Assembly (NCBI GenBank): GCA_036660615.1
Contig: JAVXAG010000060.1
Coordinates: forward strand, 1 to 11,062
Length of the DNA: 11,062 nucleotides
From: JAVXAG01 sp036660615
Lineage (GTDB): Bacteria; Bacillota; Clostridia; Peptostreptococcales; Anaerovoracaceae
Direction of reading: 5' to 3'
A program made the position numbers and the translations under genes. The notes below the pieces were generated by a model, which ran no database searches, was not told the DNA's origin, and saw only the letters and a list, made by a program, of their open reading frames with translations. Shown here piece by piece: positions 1-5,346 of the stretch. Within the stretch, counting starts at the first letter, position 1. Each line of letters begins with the position of its first letter.

Positions 1-45
1 TGGCTTTGGTGCAAGGCTACTGCCAGCTTTTGCCAACATAACTAG

Positions 46-64
46 TTGGCACAGCATTTGCGCC
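46..64 (+). repeat. REP-like direct repeat, copy 1
   Basis: This copy reads TTGGCACAGC-A-TTTGCGCC. It matches copy 2 at 87-105 at 18 of 19 positions, with a 41-base offset. Because 41 is not a multiple of three, the two copies cannot encode the same peptide, which argues for a nucleic-acid-level role. Confidence 0.6.
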
Positions 65-86
65 GACGTGCCACCACAACTTGACA

Positions 87-105
87 TTGGCACAGCTTTT
101 GCGCC
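87..105 (+). repeat. REP-like direct repeat, copy 2
   Basis: This copy reads TTGGCACAGC-T-TTTGCGCC and can fold as TGGC/GCCA plus one further C-G pair around an A-C mismatch. Its GGCACAGC core also occurs on the minus strand of the structured element at the right edge of the window (10982-10989). Confidence 0.6.
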
Positions 106-137
106 AGAAAATCATAAAATCAGAAAATCAGAAAAAC
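106..137 (+). repeat. Four tandem octamers A[GT]AAAA[TA]C
   Basis: Four consecutive 8-base units lie at 106-113 (AGAAAATC), 114-121 (ATAAAATC), 122-129 (AGAAAATC) and 130-137 (AGAAAAAC). The array directly abuts the second REP-like copy. It looks like a simple-sequence expansion, and no function can be assigned. Confidence 0.6.
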
Positions 138-186
138 GCGGGCTTAATCAGTCCTACCATGAAGGGTAGACACAACTAAAATTTGT

Positions 187-231
187 ACAAAAAAATGAGA
201 ACTTGTCATATAAATATGATAGGTTCTCATT
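187..231 (-). terminator. Rho-independent terminator of spoVG
   Basis: The nine-base arms AATGAGAAC (194-202) and GTTCTCATT (223-231) are perfectly complementary. Pairing continues inward through 203-210 with 215-222, using a few G-U pairs, to leave a TAAA loop, about 17 bp in all. On the minus strand the stem runs into a run of T (plus-strand A at 189-195). It lies about 20 bp past the spoVG stop codon, so it ends the leftward purR-spoVG transcript. In the rightward direction there is no good T tract. Confidence 0.85.
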
Positions 232-250
232 ACGTTGCGTGGTCATTTGA

Positions 251-586
251 TTATTCAACAGTTGGTTCTTCAGCTGTTTCAACGACTGGTTCTTCGGCAG
301 TAGGTTTTGCTACTGGTTCTTCAACTTTGTCAGTTAATACCTTTTCGTATTCAGCGAAAATAGCATCTTTAATTTTGTTCCTTGTTTCGGAAACTAGTGG
401 ATGAGCAATATCTCGGAAGTCACCTTCACCCATTTTTCTACTTGGCATAGCAATGAATAAGCCATTTTGCCCTTCGATTATTTTGATGTCATGTACTACA
501 AACTCATCATCGAATGTTATAGAGACTACAGCCTTCATCTTGCCTTCATCATTTACTTTTCTAATTCTAACGTCTGTTATATTCAT
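251..586 (-). CDS. spoVG: Septation / RNA-binding regulator SpoVG
   Basis: SpoVG is a small DNA- and RNA-binding regulator conserved in Firmicutes. It was named for its roles in spore cortex formation and in blocking asymmetric septation, and it also controls other gene sets post-transcriptionally. Residues 1 to about 84 match the family closely: the start MNITDVRIRKV, then DEFVVHDIKIIEG, NGLFIAMPSRK, and FRDIAHPL followed by ETRNKIKDAI. From about residue 85 the protein continues into an acidic, proline-containing tail with three EEP modules (residues 89-91, 98-100 and 106-108). At 111 residues it is somewhat longer than the roughly 97-residue Bacillus protein, and the tail accounts for the difference. 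The start codon has an AAGGTGA ribosome binding site at suitable spacing. It lies downstream of purR, 73 bp away, and has its own promoter. Confidence 0.95.
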   Translation of the reverse strand: MNITDVRIRKVNDEGKMKAVVSITFDDEFVVHDIKIIEGQNGLFIAMPSRKMGEGDFRDIAHPLVSETRNKIKDAIFAEYEKVLTDKVEEPVAKPTAEEPVVETAEEPTVE

Positions 587-622
587 TATATAATCACCTT
601 CCCTTGCCTATGAATTAACAAC

Positions 623-651
623 ATTATATACCAAGTTTTGCTAGTTGGCAA
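623..651 (-). promoter_or_regulatory. spoVG promoter, sigma-A type
   Basis: On the minus strand a -35 box TTGCCA (646-651) and a perfect -10 box TATAAT (623-628) are separated by exactly 17 bp. This lies in the purR-spoVG gap about 37 bp before the spoVG start codon. spoVG can therefore be transcribed independently of purR. No terminator separates the two genes, so read-through from purR is also likely. Confidence 0.75.
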
Positions 652-659
652 GATGATTT

Positions 660-1469
660 CTAAAAAATCTGATAATTGGGTAAAACTTCAATTAGTTTAT
701 TGTCTTCATCAACATCACCAAGAAAGACAATTGCACAATAATCATCAATTTTTTTCTTAGTCGGTGTGATGCTGACTATGGCAATACCAACACCAACAAC
801 AGATACGTCAAATTCCATAAGAATTTCTTCAATTCCTTTTATGCTGCCACCACCTCGCATAAAGTCATCAATTACGATAGCTTTTGAGCCAGGGACAACT
901 GAGCGCTTCGATATAGACATTTTTTGAACTCGGTCATAAGAGCCAGAAAAATAGTTAATACTTACAGTAGAACCTTCAGAAACCTTTGCTTCCCTTCGAA
1001 TTATAACTAGAGGCAAATTTAATTGATGAGCCACCATGGAGGCTAGGGGAATTCCCTTGGTTTCCACAGTTGCTACATAGTCAGCCCCTGAATCTTTAAA
1101 TTTTTTCACAAACACATGAGCTAGATTACTGACAAGGTGAGTGTCAAACATTATATCAGAAGTGTATAAAAATCCACCACCTAAAATCCTGCTTCCGTCC
1201 TTTATCCTGTCACAAAAATCCTCTTGCAAAGCACTGAGCTTTTCGGGAGAAATATCAGGAATGTATCTGACGCCACCCTTTGCTCCAGAAATAGTTTCAA
1301 TATAACCAGTTCCGGTTGAAACTACGGCTAAATTGGCAGCACCAATATCTTCACTTATACTGGATTTTGCAGCATCAAAAGCATCACAAAAATATTGCAA
1401 TGAATACAGTTTGCTTGGGCTATCAGTTAGGATCTTTATAATTGCACCGACTCTCTCAGTTCTTTTCAT
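660..1469 (-). CDS. purR: Purine operon repressor PurR
   Basis: PurR of Gram-positive bacteria represses purine synthesis and transport genes, and PRPP releases it from DNA. The N-terminal part (about 1-72, KRTERVGAIIKIL onward) is the winged-helix DNA-binding domain. The rest is a phosphoribosyltransferase-like domain that senses PRPP, including GGGFLYTSDIMF and ETKGIPLA. The PRPP loop is VIDDFMRGGGSIKG, with the two aspartates at residues 201-202, close to their place in Bacillus PurR. An upstream in-frame ATG at 1482-1484 would add five residues, but it lies inside the GGAGGT ribosome binding site of the ATG at 1467-1469. I therefore choose the latter, giving 269 residues. The gene is divergent from murC and is followed by spoVG. 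prs in the same window makes its effector. Confidence 0.95.
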   Translation of the reverse strand: MKRTERVGAIIKILTDSPSKLYSLQYFCDAFDAAKSSISEDIGAANLAVVSTGTGYIETISGAKGGVRYIPDISPEKLSALQEDFCDRIKDGSRILGGGFLYTSDIMFDTHLVSNLAHVFVKKFKDSGADYVATVETKGIPLASMVAHQLNLPLVIIRREAKVSEGSTVSINYFSGSYDRVQKMSISKRSVVPGSKAIVIDDFMRGGGSIKGIEEILMEFDVSVVGVGIAIVSITPTKKKIDDYCAIVFLGDVDEDNKLIEVLPNYQIF

Positions 1470-1476
1470 ATATTCT

Positions 1477-1482
1477 ACCTCC
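1477..1482 (-). promoter_or_regulatory. purR ribosome binding site that fixes its start
   Basis: On the minus strand GGAGGT sits 7 bases before the ATG at 1467-1469. The farther in-frame ATG (1482-1484) overlaps this site and has no comparable site of its own. The downstream ATG is therefore the better start. Confidence 0.8.
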
Positions 1483-1540
1483 ATATGTGCTACTAAGTCT
1501 AAATCAGTTGATAGTTGACAAGTAGCCGTTATTACTTTAT

Positions 1541-1569
1541 ATAATATTAGTTTTTTGTTTTTTTGTCAA
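1541..1569 (-). promoter_or_regulatory. purR promoter, sigma-A type
   Basis: On the minus strand a consensus -35 box TTGACA (1564-1569) is followed after exactly 17 bp, mostly A-tract, by the -10 box TATTAT (1541-1546). It gives a leader of roughly 60-65 bases before the purR start. I did not see a clear PurBox (CCGAAC core) overlapping it, so autoregulation is not supported by sequence alone. Confidence 0.75.
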
Positions 1570-1592
1570 ATAGGGGCATTTTTTTAATATTA

Positions 1593-1603
1593 TGTGTTAT
1601 AAT
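1593..1603 (+). promoter_or_regulatory. murC operon promoter, extended -10
   Basis: A perfect TATAAT (1598-1603) is preceded by TGT (1595-1597), giving an extended -10 element. At the expected -35 spacing there is only a poor match, which extended -10 promoters tolerate. It lies about 50 bp before the murC start and probably drives murC through mfd, because no other clear promoter or terminator is seen inside that run. Confidence 0.65.
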
Positions 1604-1653
1604 GAATCTATATGTTTAAACAACAATACAAAAGCAAAAATGGAGGATAGACG

Positions 1654-3033
1654 ATGATTAATTTGTCTGATTTTAGAAATATACATTGCATAGGAATAGG
1701 CGGAATAGGCCTTTCAGCAATTGCAGAGATATTATTAGCAAGAGGATATAATGTTACAGGTTCCGACATGAAAGAATCTGAAATAACAGACCATTTAGAA
1801 AAAAAGGGCGCAAGAATTTATTATAGCCATAGAGCAGAAAATGTAGATAATGCAGACTTGGTTGTGTACTCATCAGCAGTATCTCACGACAATCCAGAAT
1901 TAGTGAGAGCTTTGGAGAGAAAAGTACCAGCGGCAACAAGAGCAGAAATACTAGGTGTTTTAATGAAAGAATACGATAATAGTATCGCTATTAGTGGAAC
2001 ACATGGCAAAACTACAACTACTTCTATGGTTTCTTTAATTCTACAAAACGCAGACAAAGAGCCAACAATTCTAGTAGGTGGAAACCTTTCAGAAATAGGT
2101 GGAAACGTAAAAGTTGGACACAGCAAATATTTTGTTACAGAAGCATGCGAATATATGGATAGTTTCCTTAATCTTAAACCAAAGATAGAAGTAATTCTGA
2201 ACATCGATTCAGATCACCTTGACTACTTTAAGGATATAGACCACATAGTCAGTTCATTTGATAAATTTGCAAAGCTAATTCCAGAAGACGGAAAGATTAT
2301 TGCATACGATGCAAATCCATTTGTAAACAAGATTATAAAAAACATTCCAAATAATGTAATTACATTTGGATATAACGATACTTGCACATACTCAATTGCA
2401 GAGGTTGTGTTCAATGGACAAGGCATGCCAAAGTTTGATATAAACTATAAAAACGAAAAATTATGCTCCATTCAATTACAGGTACCAGGGGAACATAACA
2501 TCCTAAATGCAGCAGCGGCATTTGCTTGCTGTCATCAGTTAGGCGTTGATATTAATGATATCGCAGGAACATTAGAAAAATTCAAAGGGACACAGAGAAG
2601 ATTTGACATGGTAGGAAAAACAGAAAATGGTGTTACAGTAGTAGATGATTATGCACACCATCCTACAGAAATCAAAGCAACATTAGATGCCTCAAAGAAC
2701 GTTCCACACAAAAAATTGTGGTGTATTTTCCAACCACATACCTATACAAGAACAATTGCACTATTTGATCAGTTTGCAGATTCATTTGAATACGCAGACA
2801 AGCTTATTTTAGCTGAAATATATGCTGCAAGAGAAAAGAATATATACAAGATTTCGTCAAAAGAACTTGTAGAAGAAATAAAAAGAGTTCACCCAGACAA
2901 AGAAGTAATGTATATGGAAGACTTTGAAAAAATAGCCGATTATGTAAAAGCCAATGCAACAGATGGTGATTTGGTAATTACTATGGGAGCTGGGGACATT
3001 TATAAAGTCGGAGAAATGATAATGGAAAAATAG
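1654..3033 (+). CDS. murC: UDP-N-acetylmuramate--L-alanine ligase MurC
   Basis: MurC is the cytoplasmic ATP-dependent ligase that adds L-alanine to UDP-MurNAc, the first amino acid of the peptidoglycan stem peptide. All family signatures are present in order: the N-terminal nucleotide-binding loop GIGGIG (14-19), the ATP P-loop GTHGKTTT (115-122), EACEYMDSF and NIDSDHLDYF in the central domain, GEHNILNAAAA, the DDYAHHPTEI motif (331-340), FQPHTYTRT and the C-terminal GAGDIYKVGE. The length of 459 residues is normal. A GGAGG ribosome binding site (1642-1646) lies 7 bases before the ATG. It is the first gene of the rightward operon and lies 18 bp before the GlmU-like gene, whose product feeds the same UDP-sugar route. 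Confidence 0.97.
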   Translation: MINLSDFRNIHCIGIGGIGLSAIAEILLARGYNVTGSDMKESEITDHLEKKGARIYYSHRAENVDNADLVVYSSAVSHDNPELVRALERKVPAATRAEILGVLMKEYDNSIAISGTHGKTTTTSMVSLILQNADKEPTILVGGNLSEIGGNVKVGHSKYFVTEACEYMDSFLNLKPKIEVILNIDSDHLDYFKDIDHIVSSFDKFAKLIPEDGKIIAYDANPFVNKIIKNIPNNVITFGYNDTCTYSIAEVVFNGQGMPKFDINYKNEKLCSIQLQVPGEHNILNAAAAFACCHQLGVDINDIAGTLEKFKGTQRRFDMVGKTENGVTVVDDYAHHPTEIKATLDASKNVPHKKLWCIFQPHTYTRTIALFDQFADSFEYADKLILAEIYAAREKNIYKISSKELVEEIKRVHPDKEVMYMEDFEKIADYVKANATDGDLVITMGAGDIYKVGEMIMEK

Positions 3034-3051
3034 TTACTTGGAGGTAAATAA

Positions 3052-3747
3052 ATGAATCTTGAAGAGTACAAAGTTTTAGAAGAAAATAGATTAAGAATAA
3101 ATATAGAACACCTTAACAACGGTGTGAATTTTGTTGATATGAATTCAGCATATATAGATGAAACGGTAAAGATTGGCAAGGGAACAACTATAGGACCTTG
3201 CGTTACACTAGAGGGCAATACCGTAATTGGAGATAATTGTATTATCTTGCAAAACACCAGAATAAAAGACTCCCAGATTGCAGAAGAAGTAGAAATACAA
3301 AGTTCTACAATTGTTGAAAGCAAAGTAGGAGCAAAGACAAAAATCGGACCTTATGCATACCTAAGACCAAAAAGCATAATTGGCAAAGAGTGCAAAGTGG
3401 GAGATTTTGTAGAAGTTAAGAATTCGTCATTAGGTGACGGTTCAAAAGCATCACATTTGACTTATATAGGGGATTCAGATGTTGGACGTGATGTTAATAT
3501 AGGTTGTGGCGTTGTATTTGTAAATTATGACGGTACAAACAAACATCGTTCTATAGTCGAGGATAATGCATTTATAGGATGCAACACAAATCTTGTTTCA
3601 CCAGTTACGGTAAAATCGGGAGCTTATGTGGCAGCAGGCAGTACAGTTACAAAAAATGTACCAAGTGATGCACTTTGTGTAGCAAGAGCAAAAGAAAAGA
3701 TAATAGAGGGTTGGGGAACACGTAGAGGATTATACAAGAAGAAGTAG
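3052..3747 (+). CDS. glmU: Stand-alone acetyltransferase half of GlmU
   Basis: GlmU is normally bifunctional (about 456 residues): an N-terminal uridylyltransferase and a C-terminal left-handed beta-helix that acetylates glucosamine-1-phosphate with acetyl-CoA. This gene encodes only 231 residues, the linker helix plus the beta-helix (hexapeptide repeats such as IGKGTT and IGPYAY). Comparison with E. coli GlmU from memory gives a constant offset of 228 and keeps the residues I could place: R105, K123, H135 (catalytic), Y138, N149, N158, A195 and R212. E. coli Ser405 corresponds to C177, as I recall for Bacillus too. The beginning therefore equals residue 229, the domain boundary. A good GGAGGT site (3040-3045) precedes the ATG, and murC ends only 18 bp upstream, so no N-terminal half is hidden there. 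It should be an active acetyltransferase that needs a separate uridylyltransferase. Confidence 0.88.
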   Translation: MNLEEYKVLEENRLRINIEHLNNGVNFVDMNSAYIDETVKIGKGTTIGPCVTLEGNTVIGDNCIILQNTRIKDSQIAEEVEIQSSTIVESKVGAKTKIGPYAYLRPKSIIGKECKVGDFVEVKNSSLGDGSKASHLTYIGDSDVGRDVNIGCGVVFVNYDGTNKHRSIVEDNAFIGCNTNLVSPVTVKSGAYVAAGSTVTKNVPSDALCVARAKEKIIEGWGTRRGLYKKK

Positions 3748-3786
3748 TAGAGTAATATCAAACAACGAAAGAAGAGGTACAACAAA

Positions 3787-4737
3787 ATGAAAAACGGCGC
3801 ATTTTCTGATTACAAGGTATTTACAGGCAATTCTCATACAGAGTTGGCGGAAGAAATAGCTTCAATTATGGGAAAACCTTTGGGAAAAGCAACAGTAACA
3901 AAATTTAGTGACGGAGAAATTTCAGTTAACCTATGGGAATCCGTAAGAGGTATCGATGTATATATCGTACAATCCACTTGCAACCCTGTTAATGACAACT
4001 TGATGGAGTTGTTGATAATGATTGATGCAATGAAAAGAGCATCAGCTGGAAGAATCAATGCAGTGCTTCCATATTATGGATATGCAAGACAAGACAGAAA
4101 AGCCAAAGCTAGAGATCCAATTACAGCAAAATTAGTTGCAGACCTAATAGTTGCGGCAGGAGCAGACAGAGTTGTCTCAATGGATTTGCATGCAAACCAA
4201 ATTCAGGGATATTTTAATATTCCAGTTGACCATTTAGTAGGTATGCCAATATTAGCAAAACATTTCAAAGAAAAGAATTTAGAAGATGTCGTTATTGTTT
4301 CACCAGACCATGGTAGTGTAACAAGAGCAAGAAATATGGCAGAATACCTAAATTGTCCAATTGCTATTGTTGACAAAAGACGTCCAGAACCAAACAAAAG
4401 TGAGATAATGAACATTATCGGTAATATTGAAAACAAAAACTGCATAATCATTGATGATATGATTGATACAGCGGGAACTATTACTAATGCTGCAAATGCA
4501 ATAAAAGATTTGGGAGCAAAGGCTGTGTATGCTTGCGCAACTCATCCAGTTTTATCAGGCCCAGCAGTTGAAAGACTTGAAAAATCAACAATTGAAGAAT
4601 TAGTATTACTTAACACAGCACCACTAAGCGAAGACAAAAAAATAGACAAGATGACATTCTTATCAGTTGCTCCATTATTTGCTGAGGCAATGACTAGAAT
4701 ATTTACAAACGGATCAATAAGTAAGTTGTTTGATTAA
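3787..4737 (+). CDS. prs: Ribose-phosphate pyrophosphokinase (PRPP synthetase)
   Basis: Prs transfers pyrophosphate from ATP to ribose-5-phosphate to give PRPP, the precursor of purines, pyrimidines, histidine, tryptophan and NAD. The 316 residues are the usual length. Visible motifs are FSDGE (40-44), the ATP-binding RQDRK (101-105), the DLHANQIQGYF motif with the histidine at 135, PDHGSVTRAR, and the ribose-5-phosphate/PRPP loop DDMIDTAGT (223-231). These mark a class I bacterial enzyme. The weaker AGAGGT ribosome binding site (about 3773-3778) lies 8 bases before the ATG. The gap from glmU is 39 bp and no promoter or terminator was noticed in it. The glmU-prs-pth-mfd order is common in Firmicutes. 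The product is also the ligand sensed by PurR, encoded leftward in this window. Confidence 0.97.
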   Translation: MKNGAFSDYKVFTGNSHTELAEEIASIMGKPLGKATVTKFSDGEISVNLWESVRGIDVYIVQSTCNPVNDNLMELLIMIDAMKRASAGRINAVLPYYGYARQDRKAKARDPITAKLVADLIVAAGADRVVSMDLHANQIQGYFNIPVDHLVGMPILAKHFKEKNLEDVVIVSPDHGSVTRARNMAEYLNCPIAIVDKRRPEPNKSEIMNIIGNIENKNCIIIDDMIDTAGTITNAANAIKDLGAKAVYACATHPVLSGPAVERLEKSTIEELVLLNTAPLSEDKKIDKMTFLSVAPLFAEAMTRIFTNGSISKLFD

Positions 4738-4761
4738 TAATAAGAAACAAAAGGGACAAAA

Positions 4762-5346
4762 ATGTACGTAATTGTTGGCCTAGGTAATCCAGGCAAAAAA
4801 TATGAAAATACCAGACACAATATGGGATTTATTGCGGTTGACCTTTTAGCTAAAGAGTATGGCATAAAAGTAGATAAAATTAAGCATAAAGCCTTGGTTG
4901 GTGAGGGACGAATCGCCAACCAAAAGGTTTTGCTTGTGAAACCACAGACATATATGAACTTAAGTGGTGAATCCGTAAGAGAAGTATTATCATATTATAA
5001 AGTTGATATAGAAAATTTAATAGTGATTTATGATGATTTGGATATTCCTACCGGAACTATAAGGATAAGAAAATTTGGTAGTGCAGGAACACACAATGGA
5101 ATGAAATCAGTAGTGTATCAGATACAGTCAGATAGATTCCCTAGAATACGAGTAGGTATTGGAAGTGAAAAACATTCTGATTTGATTGATTTTGTTACAG
5201 GCGGATTTACCAAAAGGGAAGTTCCCCTTCTGGAACAGGCTACTACTATGGCCTCAAAAGCCGCAGCCAGTATTATTGAAGATGGAATTGAAAAAGCTAT
5301 GAATAAATATAATATCAAGAAAAGGTCTAATGAGGAAGATGACTAA
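4762..5346 (+). CDS. pth: Peptidyl-tRNA hydrolase
   Basis: Pth cleaves the ester bond of peptidyl-tRNAs dropped by ribosomes, which frees the tRNA and is essential in most bacteria. The 194 residues match the family's usual length. The start VGLGNPGKKYENTRHN carries the substrate-binding asparagine (N9) and the catalytic histidine (H19). YDDLD includes the supporting aspartate at 92, and GTHNGMKS includes N112. KPQTYMNLSG is also typical. An AAGGGA ribosome binding site precedes the ATG. The 3' end overlaps the start of mfd by 17 bp in another frame. It is part of the murC-to-mfd run. Confidence 0.96.
   Translation: MYVIVGLGNPGKKYENTRHNMGFIAVDLLAKEYGIKVDKIKHKALVGEGRIANQKVLLVKPQTYMNLSGESVREVLSYYKVDIENLIVIYDDLDIPTGTIRIRKFGSAGTHNGMKSVVYQIQSDRFPRIRVGIGSEKHSDLIDFVTGGFTKREVPLLEQATTMASKAAASIIEDGIEKAMNKYNIKKRSNEEDD

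Larger units (their letters stand above)
1..182. repeat. Gene-free block of hairpin-forming, REP-like repeats
   Basis: This stretch is visibly richer in G and C than the genes beside it and holds no convincing gene. Its main content is a 19-base motif, TTGGCACAGCNTTTGCGCC, present at 46-64 and 87-105 with one mismatch. A decayed third copy shares AGCTTTTGC at 25-33. Each full copy is an imperfect hairpin (TGGC against GCC or GCCA around an AGC-T-rich loop). A second pairing is possible between TGGCAC at 47-52 and GTGCCA at 68-73. The region then passes into an octamer array (106-137) and a small hairpin (CTACC 154-158 with GGTAG 165-169). It may be the edge of a larger intergenic repeat element that continues to the left. 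Function is unknown. Confidence 0.55.

Noticed and set aside
22..105. CRISPR array in the left repeat block
   Set aside because: There are only two good copies and one decayed copy, of 19 bases, with unequal spacing (28 and 41 bases) and no cas genes nearby.
2..169. Open reading frame on the plus strand running in from the left edge and ending at TAG (167-169)
   Set aside because: It stays open for 55 codons, but the peptide resembles no family I recognise. The DNA repeats inside it fall in different frames, and no terminator suited to a rightward gene follows. It could still be a gene end, but I cannot support it.
183..404. Plus-strand open frame opposite spoVG encoding a Ser/Thr/Val-rich peptide
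   Set aside because: It is the reverse shadow of the SpoVG tail repeats and the terminator hairpin, with no ribosome binding site.
1485..1653. PurBox operator for PurR between purR and murC
   Set aside because: I looked for the CCGAAC-type core in inverted arrangement and found nothing close. The ACGGC on the minus strand is not a match.
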